Counted from the stretch's first letter, positions 32,537-42,149 are shown. The stretch: DNA of 64,000 nt from Amycolatopsis aidingensis (GCF_018885265.1 NZ_CP076538.1:2020001-2084000); one strand, 5' to 3'. Numbers and translations are program-made. Notes: generated by a model not told the origin, from the sequence alone.

Positions 32537-34222
32537 ATGTACGATGAGAGGACGCCGGTGTTGATTGCCGGTGGCGGGCTCGTGGGCCTTTCCATGGCTC
32601 TGTTCCTCGGGCAGCACGGGGTGCGTCCGCTGCTGGTGGAGCGGCATTCCGGTACCGCCAACCACGCCCGCACCCCGGGTTACAACCCGCGCACCATGGA
32701 GCTGTTCCGTTCCTGCGGGATCGAGGACGCGATTCGGGACGCGGACGATTGGCCCGTGGACAAAACCGGCATTCTGTGGGTGGAAACCCTGGCGGGCGAG
32801 GAGATCGGCTGGCTGGAGCCCCCGGAGTTCAAAGCCGATCTGAGTGCCTTCGCCGAGGTGACCCCTTCCGACTGGGCGGTCTGCAGGCAGGACCGGCTGG
32901 AGCCGGTGCTGCGCACGCATGCCGAGCGGCTCGGCGGCGATCTCCGGTTCGGCACCAGGCTGGTGTCCTTCGAACCGGATCCGGAGGGGGTCACGGTGGT
33001 GATCGAGGACCGGGATACCGGGGCACGCCGCACCGTGCGCGCCGACTACCTGGTGGATGCCGAGGGCACCAAGAGCGAGATCCGGCGGGCGCTCGGGATC
33101 GAGCACGTCGGTGCCGGCGTGCTCGATCACCGGGTGAGTATCTGGTTCCGTGCCGATCTGAGCCAGGCGCGGCGCGGGCGGGGAGTGGTGCTGTGCATGG
33201 TCCGCAACCCCGAGGTGACCGGTGCGCTGCGGGTCACCACCGGCGACCAGGCCGCGCTCACCGTCAGTTATGACCCGGCCAAGGGCGAATCTCCGGAGGA
33301 CTTCACCCCCGAGCGCTGCGTGCAGCTGATCCGGGCCGCCGTCGGGGTGCCGGACCTGCCGGTCTCGGTGGAGATGGTGAGCCCGTGGGACCTGGCGGCC
33401 GGAGTCGCCCAGCGTTACCGCCAGGGGCGGGTGTTCCTGGTCGGTGACTCCGCGCACCTGATGCCGCCCGCCGGTGCCTACGGCGCGAACACCGGGATCC
33501 AGGAGAGCCACAACCTCGCCTGGAAGCTCGCCTTCGTGCTGGGCGGGGTCGCCGACGAGGCGCTGCTGGACAGCTACCAGGCCGAGCGGCGGCCGGTCGC
33601 CGAGCTCACCATGCACGAGACCGTCGCCAGATGGCGTAGCTGGTTCGCCGCGGGCCCCCACCCCGGACCCGACGCCGAGCCGGTGCAACTGGCCGACGAC
33701 CTGGGCCTGATGTTCGGGTACGGCTACCGGTCCGCGGCCGTGCTGGCCGAGAAGGACACCGAAGCCACCGAAGCCACCGGGGACACCGTGGCCACCCTGG
33801 CCGACCCGCGGGAGCCGACCGGAGCTCCCGGTGTCCGGGCACCGCATGTCTGGTTCGCCGAGAGCGTTTCCGCCGATGCCACCCTGGTGTCGACGACGGA
33901 TCTGTGCCGGTCCGCTTTCGTCCTGCTCACCGACGTGACCGGGGAGCAGTGGCGGCGCGCGGCCCTGCTGCTGCGCGACCGGCTCGGGGTGCCGCTGGAC
34001 TGCTATCTGATCGGGCCGGGCGGCGACCTGCGGGATGTCGAAGGCCGCTGGCCGGACACCTTCCGGATCGGCGCCGGGGGAGCGGTCCTCCTGCGGCCGG
34101 ACGGGTTCGTGGCCTGGCGGGAACGGGGCCGGCACCCGGATCGGGTGCATGAGCAGGAGCACGAGCAGACACTGGAGCGGGTGCTGCGGCGGTTGCTGCA
34201 CCCCGGTGGCGATACCTCCTGA
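32537..34222 (+). CDS. FAD-dependent aromatic hydroxylase (PHBH/polyketide type)
   Basis: 561 aa. FAD motif VLIAGGGLVGLSMALFL at the N-terminus, DG-type middle motif DYLVDAEGTKSEIRRALGIEH, and the GD motif VFLVGDSAHLMPPAGAYGANTGIQ. The C-terminal thioredoxin-like domain (residues about 420-555) is typical of the aromatic polyketide hydroxylase and phenol hydroxylase branch. NADPH-dependent ring hydroxylation of a phenolic or quinoid substrate is expected. ATG 32537 is chosen; the frame extends upstream into the divergent gene. It faces the thioesterase/P450 operon. Confidence 0.92.
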   Translation: MYDERTPVLIAGGGLVGLSMALFLGQHGVRPLLVERHSGTANHARTPGYNPRTMELFRSCGIEDAIRDADDWPVDKTGILWVETLAGEEIGWLEPPEFKADLSAFAEVTPSDWAVCRQDRLEPVLRTHAERLGGDLRFGTRLVSFEPDPEGVTVVIEDRDTGARRTVRADYLVDAEGTKSEIRRALGIEHVGAGVLDHRVSIWFRADLSQARRGRGVVLCMVRNPEVTGALRVTTGDQAALTVSYDPAKGESPEDFTPERCVQLIRAAVGVPDLPVSVEMVSPWDLAAGVAQRYRQGRVFLVGDSAHLMPPAGAYGANTGIQESHNLAWKLAFVLGGVADEALLDSYQAERRPVAELTMHETVARWRSWFAAGPHPGPDAEPVQLADDLGLMFGYGYRSAAVLAEKDTEATEATGDTVATLADPREPTGAPGVRAPHVWFAESVSADATLVSTTDLCRSAFVLLTDVTGEQWRRAALLLRDRLGVPLDCYLIGPGGDLRDVEGRWPDTFRIGAGGAVLLRPDGFVAWRERGRHPDRVHEQEHEQTLERVLRRLLHPGGDTS

Positions 34223-34298
34223 CGCGGGCGGGCGGCAGCCGTACCGATTCGGGCATCCTTTAGAGTGACCTGGGTCCCATACGGCGTTAGGGGATGTC

Positions 34299-35294
34299 GT
34301 GCAGGTTCACGTCGGTCTTCGAGGTGTCGGTCATGCCGTCGGCTCTGCCGTGGTCGACAACGCCGAAGTGGCGAGTTCGCTCGGCCTCGGCCCAGGATGG
34401 CTCACCGACCGCACCGGCATCGTGCAGCGGCGGGTGTCCGGCCCGGACGAGGATGTGCTCAGTCTGGCCGGCGACGCCATCCGGAACGCCTGCCAGGACG
34501 GAGCGCTGTCGCTGACCGAAGTCGGTCAGGAGACCGTGCTGATGCACACGCAGGTCGGTCCGGTCGCCTTCGCCCCGCCCGCCGCCCAGCTGCTCGCCGG
34601 CCGCCTCGGCTGCGCTGAACTCCGGGTCGTGGGCATCGACGGGATGTGCGCGGAGCCGATCGCGGCCCTCGAACTGGCGTTGCTGATGTTGCAGGCCCGC
34701 CGGTGCCGGCGGGTCATCCTTTCCACCGCGGCCGACTTCCTTTCGCTGATCAGTCCGACCGACCCGGACACCGTGGGTCTCTTCGGTGCGGGCGCGGGCA
34801 CGATCATCCTGGAGTCCGAGGACCAGGCGGAGCCGAACTTCCTGGTGCGCAGCCTTTACTGGGAGACTCACCCCCGGCACGCCGGTCTCGGCGAGTCCTT
34901 TGTGCTCGGTAGCACGCAGCGGGAAACACACGCATCGCTGGACGTTGGTTACTACACAATGGACGGTCAGCGGCTCGCCAAGGTCGCCATCCGTACCCTG
35001 CCCCAGGTGCTCAAGCCCACTCTCGACGAGGCCGGGTGGACACTGGAGGACGTCGATCTCGTCCTGGCGCATCAGCCCAACACCAAGATGCTGGAGATCG
35101 GTATCCGGGCGCTCGGGCTGGACGCGGATATCGTGCCGATGCCGGTGCGCACGCTGGGAAACCTGGGGCCGGCGAGCCTGCTGGTCAACCTGTCGCTTGC
35201 CAGGGACCAGGGACGGCTGCCCGCGGGCTCCAAGGTGCTGCTGATCGCGTTCGGCCTCGGCTTCTCCTGTGGAGCCGCGGCCGTCCAACTCTGA
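34299..35294 (+). CDS. KASIII-like ketoacyl synthase (FabH family)
   Basis: 331 aa thiolase-fold enzyme. The catalytic triad is intact: Cys117 in VVGIDGMCAEPIAALELA, His258 in VLAHQPNTKMLE, and Asn288 in RTLGNLGPASLLV. The ending GLGFSCGAAAVQL is the family's C-terminal strand. There are no ACP, KAS I/II or other FAS genes around it, so it is not the housekeeping FabH. Stand-alone KASIII proteins next to tailoring oxidases often prime polyketides or acylate other scaffolds (CerJ type). GTG 34299 has TTAGGGGAT upstream. About 75 bases separate it from the hydroxylase gene. Confidence 0.92.
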   Translation: MQVHVGLRGVGHAVGSAVVDNAEVASSLGLGPGWLTDRTGIVQRRVSGPDEDVLSLAGDAIRNACQDGALSLTEVGQETVLMHTQVGPVAFAPPAAQLLAGRLGCAELRVVGIDGMCAEPIAALELALLMLQARRCRRVILSTAADFLSLISPTDPDTVGLFGAGAGTIILESEDQAEPNFLVRSLYWETHPRHAGLGESFVLGSTQRETHASLDVGYYTMDGQRLAKVAIRTLPQVLKPTLDEAGWTLEDVDLVLAHQPNTKMLEIGIRALGLDADIVPMPVRTLGNLGPASLLVNLSLARDQGRLPAGSKVLLIAFGLGFSCGAAAVQL

Positions 35295-35437
35295 GCGGCC
35301 GCCGATCCTTCTCTCGGCGGTGTTACCGGCCGTGGTGCGCCCTTAGCCTGAAAGATGGCCTGCTGGACGGGGTTGGAAGCGGGCCGGTTCACCAGGCGAA
35401 AGGTCGGACACCCGACCGATGACGATCGGGGGCACAG

Positions 35438-35671
35438 GTGGCTCAGCGGGACAGGCAGTACCCGGTTGACACCGAGCCGGAAGGGCTCAGGTGGGTGCGG
35501 AGCTCGGCGAGCGACAAGGGCGCGGACGCGGGCGAATGCGTCGAGGTCGCGGGTACCCCGGGCCGGGTGCTGGTACGGGACTCGAAACGCCCCGGCCCGC
35601 GGCTGTCCTTCGCCCCGGCCGCCTGGTCGGCCTTCCTGGTCGCCTGCGCGCAGCGGGAGTTACCGGGCTGA
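35438..35671 (+). CDS. DUF397 domain protein
   Basis: 77 aa. The core VRSSASDKGADAGECVEVAGTPGRVLVRDSK...LSFAPAAWSAFLVAC is the DUF397 pattern. In actinomycetes such genes are paired with XRE-DUF5753 regulators, as here, where the regulator follows after 250 bases. Known members act as small partners or antitoxin-like modulators of the regulator. GTG 35438 with GGGGGCACAG upstream. A strong terminator follows, so it is transcribed apart from the regulator. Confidence 0.88.
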   Translation: MAQRDRQYPVDTEPEGLRWVRSSASDKGADAGECVEVAGTPGRVLVRDSKRPGPRLSFAPAAWSAFLVACAQRELPG

Positions 35672-35692
35672 GCCCAGCGGCGCCGTTCCAAT

Positions 35693-35734
35693 CCCCTGGT
35701 CAGCACTTGATTGCGGTTCTGACCAGGGGTTTTC
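35693..35734 (+). terminator. Intrinsic terminator after the DUF397 gene
   Basis: Perfect 11-base arms CCCCTGGTCAG (35693-35703) and CTGACCAGGGG (35719-35729) with a 15-base loop, followed by TTTTCTGT. It ends the DUF397 transcript before the XRE gene. Confidence 0.85.
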
Positions 35735-35845
35735 TGTCTACGCGGGAGCATTCACACCGCCAGCTTTCGCTCTGCATCGGGCAGCCTGCGCGGCGGCTAT
35801 CCGACCGATAGCAAGCTGGGATCGAGCAAATTGGCAGCATTCGAA

Positions 35846-35897
35846 GTGACGGATGTCACCAGGCATGCTACCGTTCTGCTAGGTGGCAGATTGCCAC
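35846..35897. promoter_or_regulatory. Two inverted repeats upstream of the XRE regulator
   Basis: GTGAC-ggat-GTCAC at 35846-35859 and GTGGCA-gat-TGCCAC at 35883-35897. The second is a perfect six-base inverted repeat, 26 bases before the XRE start codon. Candidate autoregulatory operators for the XRE-DUF5753 protein. Confidence 0.5.
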
Positions 35898-35922
35898 GTC
35901 GACGACGGGAGGGTATTGGATC

Positions 35923-36789
35923 ATGACGAGGGCGCATTCTCCGCTGGGCAGCCAACGGCGCTTGCTGGCGGCCCTGCGGGAGGCCCGGGACGCCCTGAAG
36001 CTCACCCAGAAGGATGTGGCGGAGGCGCTCGAGTGGTCGGTGTCGAAGCTCATCCGCATCGAGAACGGCTCGGTCGGCCTGTCGATCACCGACCTCAAGG
36101 CCCTGTTGCTGCACTACGGCATCACGGACCGGGACCGGGTCGAATCTTATGTCGAGCTCGCTCGGGAAAGTAAACAGCCGGCGTGGTGGGATCAGTACCG
36201 GCGCACCTCGCCGCCCGAGTTCGTCAAGTTCCTGGGGCTGGAGGCCGCCGCCATCCGCATCCGTCAGTTCCAGTTCCGGCTCGTGCCGGGGCTGCTGCAG
36301 GTGCCCGCGTACACGCGGTCATTGGTGCTGGACTGGACTGGGGACAGCGAAAAGGCCGAGCGGGGGGTGGTGATGCGGCAGACGAGGCAGCAGCGGCTGG
36401 CCGACCAGGAACTGGATCACTATTTCATTCTGGACGAGTCGGTGCTGTACCGGCGGGTCACCGAGCCCGAGGGATGGCGGGAGCAGCTGGACCATCTGCG
36501 TGCGGTTGCGGACCAGCCGAACGTGCGCGTTCAGATCCTGCCGTTCAAGGTCGGCGTGGTGCCCGGAATGCAGAGTTCGTTCGCGATTCTCGAACTCTCC
36601 GACCAGCTCAACGACTACGCGCTGTCCCTGGAACAGCCGGATGGGGACGTCCTGTTCGACGACGTCGCGAGTGCGGAGAAGATCGCCGACTACGTGAAGT
36701 TGTTCTTCGGGCTGGAGAAGGCCGCGCTGCCCGCGGAGGAAACCCCGCGCATGATCGATCGGGCACTGGCAAGGCTGGAGGAAGAATGA
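35923..36789 (+). CDS. XRE regulator with DUF5753 (Scr1 family)
   Basis: 288 aa. N-terminal helix-turn-helix REARDALKLTQKDVAEALEWSVSKLIRIENGSVGLS (about 18-55), then the DUF5753 domain from about 95: FLGLEAAAIRIRQFQFRLVPGLLQVPAYTRSLV and VRVQILPF with FAILEL. The pair DUF397 plus this family is common in Streptomyces and Pseudonocardiaceae, where members (WhiJ-like) tune development or neighbouring loci. Target candidates here are its own promoter and the SEFIR gene downstream, about 300 bases away. Confidence 0.92.
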   Translation: MTRAHSPLGSQRRLLAALREARDALKLTQKDVAEALEWSVSKLIRIENGSVGLSITDLKALLLHYGITDRDRVESYVELARESKQPAWWDQYRRTSPPEFVKFLGLEAAAIRIRQFQFRLVPGLLQVPAYTRSLVLDWTGDSEKAERGVVMRQTRQQRLADQELDHYFILDESVLYRRVTEPEGWREQLDHLRAVADQPNVRVQILPFKVGVVPGMQSSFAILELSDQLNDYALSLEQPDGDVLFDDVASAEKIADYVKLFFGLEKAALPAEETPRMIDRALARLEEE

Positions 36790-36806
36790 CCAGGTAACGA
36801 GAAAGT

Positions 36807-36836
36807 GGGCGGCTTCTGCTGCCACAGAAGCCGCCC
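36807..36836 (+). terminator. GC-rich hairpin after the XRE gene
   Basis: Perfect 12-base arms GGGCGGCTTCTG and CAGAAGCCGCCC around a six-base loop, 18 bases after the XRE stop. No T-run follows, so it is a likely but non-canonical terminator separating the regulator from the SEFIR gene. Confidence 0.65.
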
Positions 36837-37085
36837 GTGCGGCAATGCCCACCTGACTCACCGTGTCTGCGAGGTCGTGAGCGTACTGCCGGGTCATCAG
36901 CATACGACCTCACGCCTCCGGTGGCTGCCCCCGTCCGGTCAGCGATCGACTGATCACCTTTTCGGGCGGATGGCCGCCACTTGTGCAGCCGAAGCCGCTC
37001 CCGGCCGTGTTCACCCGGCCGGGGACGGTGCGAGCCCTGTACGGCGAACGGTGCGACGCACCCGGCCGTTTCTGGAGGAATTCAA

Positions 37086-38741
37086 GTGCAGGTCACAATC
37101 AGCTATGCCCACGACGACTGGGGAAGGGCCATCAGCCAGGCGCTGGTGCTCGCCCTGCGACAACGTGGTGTGGACGTTCTCTGGGACCGCGACCTGCCCG
37201 CGGACAACCCGACGTCGCTGCCCGAGTGGATCGTCAACGGGGTCGCCGGGAACCCGGTGATCTGTGTGCTGTCCCCGGACTACGTGCGCAGGTTCGGCCG
37301 GGGTGACGCATCCGCCGAGCGCAAGGGCGTGCTCTTCGAGAGCCGCATCCTGCTGCGCCGGATCTTCGACCACACCGAACCCGAGCACTGCCCGGTGGTC
37401 CCGGTAGCCGATCCCGGCTTCTCCGCGGACCTCGCCCCCGTGGTGCTGAAGAACCTGGTGATCGCCCGTTTCGACCCGGTGAGCGGTGATGGGGTGGACG
37501 TGATCGTGCGCCGCCTGCTGCGGTTGCGGCATGTCCACACCGCCGATCCCGGGCCGGCCGAGATCGAGACCAACGACGTCCGGCCGGCCTCGCCCCGTTC
37601 CCCGCGGCAGGTGCTGCGGGACCTCGAGGCCACTTCTCCGTCTACAGTAGACGGACTGGAACTGGTGCGGGAGTGGCTTTCCTTCGCAGGCAAGGATGAA
37701 CCGTGCCGGGCCGAGCTGACCGGGGGTTTCTCCGCGATCGAGCGGATCGTCAAGTCGGCGGGGGACGTGAACCTGATGCGCGTGGTCTCCGACCGGTGCC
37801 TGAGCGCCTTCCCGGCCGGCACGCTCTCGGATGAGGAAAAGCAGCTGAAGGCGAAGATACTGATCCGCGGCCGGGCCTGGCACCTGTACCGGGCGCACGA
37901 GTTGCGCGCGGCGGAGCAGGCGGTGCACGAGGGGGTCGAGCTGGCCAAGGAGTGCGGGGACCGGTGGCTGCTCGCGCTCGGCAGGGGGTCGCTCGGGGTG
38001 CTGCATCACGCCATCGCCGTGGACTCGGCTGGCAGCGCCGCCGAGTACCACCTGGATCGGGCGGAGGACCACGCGGAGGCCGCGGGCACCATGTTCGCGG
38101 CGATGGCGGGGGCCGGTTACCAGGCCGGGGTCTGCACCAAGCTGCTGGCCCAGGTGTGGTTCAGCAGGCATCACCGGGGTCAGCGGGGCGCGCTGCGGCA
38201 GGCGAGCAAGCTCGCCGACCGGGCCGTCTGCCTGCTCGCCCCCGATCGTGCCCGGCAGTATCACGAGTTGCTCATCCTGCGTGCGGAAATCGCGGTCGCA
38301 CGGGGCGAGTTGTCCAGGGCGCGGGAGTTCATCGGCAGGGCCATGGGTTCGCTCGCCAGGTACCAGGCCGACGGAGCGTCCTATGTGGAGCTTCTGGGTT
38401 GCGCTCACCTGGCCCGTGCCCGGCTGCTACTGAAGGAGGACGGCCGGGACGCGAGGCGGGAGGCCACGAAGGACGCGGAGATCGCGCTGAAGCTGTTCGC
38501 CGAGCTCGACCTGACCTATGCCGTCGCGGGCTGCCGCTGGTTGCTGATCAGGCTCGCGCCGGAGCCGGAGGGCATCTACCGCGGAGACGTCAAGATGGTC
38601 GAACGGCTGTTTCCCGACCCGCGCGAGCGGTTGCGCGCGGTCGAGGAGCGGGCCCGGCGGATCGAGGAGAAGGCGGGCAACCGGTGGAGCCGGCAGGCCG
38701 AATGGCAGGACATCGTACGGAAGGTGCGGCATCACGACTGA
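37086..38741 (+). CDS. SEFIR (TIR-like) domain protein with helical C-terminal repeats
   Basis: 551 aa from GTG 37086, which follows a GGAGGAA ribosome site at ideal spacing; the frame is open upstream to 36981. Residues about 1-135 form a SEFIR domain: VTISYAHDDWGRAISQALVLALRQRGVDVLWDR, then WIVNGVAGNPVICVLSPDYVRRF and FESRILLRRIF with VPVADP, as in STIR-superfamily proteins. The rest is helical with TPR-like amphipathic pairs (KILIRGRAWHLYRAHELRAAEQAVHEG and later). SEFIR/TIR domains signal or act as NADases in immunity; a catalytic glutamate cannot be assigned with certainty (FE near 83 is a candidate). It sits downstream of the XRE/DUF397 pair and ends convergent with a STAND gene, overlapping by 10 bases. 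Confidence 0.8.
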   Translation: MQVTISYAHDDWGRAISQALVLALRQRGVDVLWDRDLPADNPTSLPEWIVNGVAGNPVICVLSPDYVRRFGRGDASAERKGVLFESRILLRRIFDHTEPEHCPVVPVADPGFSADLAPVVLKNLVIARFDPVSGDGVDVIVRRLLRLRHVHTADPGPAEIETNDVRPASPRSPRQVLRDLEATSPSTVDGLELVREWLSFAGKDEPCRAELTGGFSAIERIVKSAGDVNLMRVVSDRCLSAFPAGTLSDEEKQLKAKILIRGRAWHLYRAHELRAAEQAVHEGVELAKECGDRWLLALGRGSLGVLHHAIAVDSAGSAAEYHLDRAEDHAEAAGTMFAAMAGAGYQAGVCTKLLAQVWFSRHHRGQRGALRQASKLADRAVCLLAPDRARQYHELLILRAEIAVARGELSRAREFIGRAMGSLARYQADGASYVELLGCAHLARARLLLKEDGRDARREATKDAEIALKLFAELDLTYAVAGCRWLLIRLAPEPEGIYRGDVKMVERLFPDPRERLRAVEERARRIEEKAGNRWSRQAEWQDIVRKVRHHD

Positions 38742-40850
38742 GCCCGGACCACGCCGCGCACCCGCTCGGCTTCGGCGAGGCGGTACTGCGCGGCATAGAG
38801 CTCGGCGGCCTCGCGCAGCGTGCGCAGGCCGTCCTCGGGACGGCCGTGCTCCAGCCGGAGCGTGCCGAGGTGCTCGGTGACCTCCGCCGCGAAGAAGTCG
38901 TTGCCCTGCGCGCGGCACAGTTCCAGCGCCCGGGAGTACCGCCGCTCCGCTTCCGTCGCGTGACCCGTCCGGGTGGCGATCAGGCCGAGGTTGTCCAGGG
39001 TCGCCGCCGCGCCAGCGGCATTGCCGTGTTCCTCGTGCAGGGCCAGTGCGGCGGCACAGTCCCGCCACGCGCGGGCGTGCTCGCCGAGTTCGGTGTGCTG
39101 GCGGCCGAGGGCGTTCAGCGCGTGTGCCTCGCCGACCGGGTTCCCACTCGCCCGGTATCGCTCCAGTGCCAGGCCGGCGTGCCGGACGGCCTGCTCATGG
39201 TCGCCGCGCAGCGAGTGCAGCCGGGCGAGGTCGTGGTGGGTGTGCGCCTGCCCGGTCTGGTCACCGGACTCGACGGCGCGGGAGAGCGCGAGCTCCAGGT
39301 GCGGCAGGGCCTCGTCCAGCTCGCCCGCCCTGCTGAGTGCCCGGCCCAGCTGGCGATGCGCGAGGGCCGCGAGGTCGGTGCCACCGATCCGCTCGGCCGC
39401 AGCCACCCCCGTTCGCGCGGTCTCGACGTTCTCCCGCAACCGGCCACGCAGGTACTGGTAGGTGTCCAGGGCGCGAGCGAGATGCCAGGCCTGCTCCGCC
39501 CAGTCCCACTGCGCCGCGGCCCGCTGCGCCGCCCGCACCTGCTCGTACTCGGCGGCGAACCAGGCCAGTGCCGTGGTCTCGTCCTGGCAAGGCTGCGGGA
39601 CGACCCCGGCCGCGAGCGCGGGCAGCTCGGTGCGGGTGCGGTGCGGATAGAGCGCCCGGTCGGCGGCATGCGCCGAGTGCAGGTAGAAGTCCACCAGCCG
39701 CCGGTTCGCCGCTTCCTGCTCGGTGCCGGGATCGAGCGTGTCCGCCAGCTCGGCGGCGTACAGCCGGACCAGGTCGTGCATCCGGAAGCGGTTCGGCACC
39801 TGCTGGTGCACCAGGCTTTTCCGCTCGAGTGCGTGCAGCCGCCTTGCGGCGAGCCGCGCCGGAATGCCGAGCAGGCTCGCGGCGGCCGGCAGCCCGAGAT
39901 CGGTGACCGGCGCGGTGCCGAGCAGCCGGAACCCGCCTGCCTCGTCCTGACCCAGCGCCCGGTACGACCAGGACAGTACGGCGCGCAGGTCGGCCGAACC
40001 GTCACCCGCGTCCAGTGCGTCCAGGCGGTACCTGGTGTCCCGCAGGTCGTCGGCCACCACCGAGAGCGGCAGCTGGGATCCTGCCGCCGCCCGTGCCGCC
40101 ACCACCGCCAGTGCCAGGGGCAGCCCCGCGCAGCAGTCCACCAGGACATCCACGGCTTCCGGCTCGGCACCTACCAGATCCGCGTCCACCTGCTCGGTCA
40201 GCAACTCGTGTGCGGCGGCAGGGGACAGTACGTCGAGCCGTACCGGGCGTGCCCCGCGCAACCGGAGCCCGGTCAGATGGTTGCGGCTGGTCACGAGTGC
40301 GGCGCAGGCCGAGCCTGCCGGCAGCAACGGTGTGACCTGGTCGGTGTCGGCCGCGTTGTCCAGCACCACCAGTACCCGCTTGTCCGCGAGCACGCTGCGG
40401 TAGAGGGCCGCCGCCGCGTCCAGCTGCACCGGCAGGGCGGCCGGGGCCACCCCGAAGGCCGCCAGGAAGCCGTGCAGCACGGAAAGCGGGGAGGCGGGCC
40501 TGCCGGAGGGGTCGAAACCGGCAAGGTCCGCGTGGAGCTGCCCGTCCGGGAACCGATCGAGCTCGCGGTATGCCCAGTGCACGGCCAGCGCGGACTTGCC
40601 GACCCCGCCCACCCCCTTCGATGGCCAGCAGCGCCATCTCCGCGTTCGCCGCGGCCCGCTTCAGTGCCCCGGTCAGCTCGGCCGTCTCGCGTTCCCGCCC
40701 CACCAGCCGCCGCGGCGGGAGCGGGAGCTGGCGGGGGACCGGTGGCCGTGCCGGGTCCTGGTGCAGGTGTACGCCGCCGAGGACCGTGCCGGCCTGCAGG
40801 ATGGTGCCCGCGGTGTCGAACCGGGCGGCGTTTCGTGCGGTGGCGTCCAT
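38732..40850 (-). pseudogene. STAND NB-ARC-TPR protein with RHIM-like N-terminus, frameshifted at a G-run
   Basis: Two frames join into one ~705-aa protein. The first (from 40850) gives an N-terminus AGTILQAGTVLGGVHLH, resembling RHIM-type bacterial amyloid signalling motifs (I/V-x-Q-x-G-x-V-x-G), then VGRERETAELTGALKRAAANAEMALLAIEG. The second continues at the Walker A (GGVGKSALAVHWAY), VLVVLDNAADTDQVTPLLP, the GLPLA region, a winged-helix-like segment, and at least five TPRs. The frame switch is at 40612-40616, where five C on the plus strand should be four. STAND proteins of this type act as regulators or NLR-like sensors. If the indel is a sequencing error, the gene is intact. Confidence 0.82.
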
Positions 40851-40973
40851 CCGTCGGCCCCCTCGCTTCCGCCTGCCCGGCCACCCTCGATGGTCGCCCC
40901 CTCCGGCCCGTCCGCGCAGCGGCTGGACGGGTGGTGCGGCCGGGGTTGTCGGGTAGGGGCGGGGCCGTCCTGG

Positions 40974-41489
40974 TCACTGGTCCTTGCCGAAGTCCTCGGG
41001 CCGGACCTCCTCCAGCAGGGTGCGGAACTGCCTGATCTGTTCCTCCTCGGAAACGGACTCCGCCGCGGCCGGCGTGCCCGAGGCGTCCTCCACCACTTCC
41101 AGCTCGACCGCGGCGACCTCGAACACCGCCTCGGCGACCTCGATCCGGGCTTGCGCGCGCAACCCGATGGCCACCGCGTCGCTGGGCCGCGCGGAGACCC
41201 GGGTGTCCTTGTCCAGCACCAGATCGGCCCGGAAGATGTCGTCCCGCAGCTCGGTGACCTCCACCCGCGTGACCCGGCGGCCGAACATGTGCAGCACATC
41301 ACCGATCAGTTCCACGGTGCTCGGCCGGACGTTCTCGATCTGGTCCTTGGCGGAGAGGATGGCCTGCGCTTCCGGCTTCCCGACGGAAATCGCCAGCCAG
41401 CGACGGTCTCCGTCGGTCTCCCGCAACAACATCACGGGAGACTCGCCGCCGGACAGCAACGCCACCCCGTGCACCTCCACCGGAACCAC
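40974..41489 (-). CDS. Bifunctional nuclease (DUF151) domain protein
   Basis: 171 aa. The conserved core VMLLRETDGDRRWLAISVGKPEAQAI, then RPSTVELIGDVLHMFG and VSARPSDAVAIGLRAQARIEVAEAVFE is the bifunctional nuclease (BFN) family. An acidic C-terminal tail of about 35 residues follows. Plant and bacterial members have been described with DNase/RNase activity; in actinobacteria it is a conserved cytosolic protein. GTG 41489 start. Stand-alone. Confidence 0.9.
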   Translation of the reverse strand: MVPVEVHGVALLSGGESPVMLLRETDGDRRWLAISVGKPEAQAILSAKDQIENVRPSTVELIGDVLHMFGRRVTRVEVTELRDDIFRADLVLDKDTRVSARPSDAVAIGLRAQARIEVAEAVFEVAAVELEVVEDASGTPAAAESVSEEEQIRQFRTLLEEVRPEDFGKDQ

Positions 41490-41735
41490 GAGGTCTCACC
41501 CCACTTCCCCGTTGCGACGTGTACTTGGCCCGCCACCGGTTTACCCCACCTCCGGCGGAATCACACCGCCGCGGTGGGTCCGCTCGACTTGGCGTCCGTG
41601 GCCGGACCGGGCTACCGTGAAGGTGGCGGTTGAGCCCACAAGCCGCGTACTCCACTGTTTCTTCCGGCGGGGTGCGGGCGGTGGTATGCCGCGGATTCCG
41701 CGCACCCCGTCGCTGACTTCAGGAGAAGTTGGACG

Positions 41736-42149
41736 GTGAGCGGGATGGACATCTACGGCTGCACCGAACCTGCCGAACGGGGCCTGCGCTGCTATCTCGA
41801 GCGGGTGGCCGCCGGCCTGGGAATCGGACCGGAGTCCGCGTGTTGTGAACTGGCCTGCCCGGCCACGGCCTACCTGGCCCTGGACGAGCGCCCGGTGGAC
41901 CTGCCCGGATGGGACGCGGCGCTGGTGTGGGACGACGAGCGTGGCTGGGCGCTGGGGGTGGAAAACTCCGGCCGCAAGGAGCTGCGGGTGCTGGCCTGGT
42001 ACGGGCTGGAGGTGGTGCCGCAGCCGGAGGAGGTCGTCCGGTTCGCCAAGAGCGTGCTCGGCGGCCATCGCCCGCGCTCGCCGGGACGTCCGGCAGGCTC
42101 GCCCGAGTGGGTTCGCGCCCAGCTGGAGACGTACGTGCCCACCGGCTGA
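41736..42149 (+). CDS. DUF6292-like protein
   Basis: 137 aa. The features ATAYLALDERPVDLPGWDAALVWDDERGWALGVEN and LRVLAWYGLEVVPQPEEVVRFAKSVLGG fit small proteins found in Pseudonocardiaceae and annotated as DUF6292, as I recall. Compact alpha/beta protein, no signal peptide, no catalytic motif. GTG 41736 (or ATG 41745) start. It is divergent from the BFN gene, with a 246-base gap in which no clear motif is seen, and convergent with the acyl-CoA dehydrogenase. Confidence 0.55.
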   Translation: MSGMDIYGCTEPAERGLRCYLERVAAGLGIGPESACCELACPATAYLALDERPVDLPGWDAALVWDDERGWALGVENSGRKELRVLAWYGLEVVPQPEEVVRFAKSVLGGHRPRSPGRPAGSPEWVRAQLETYVPTG

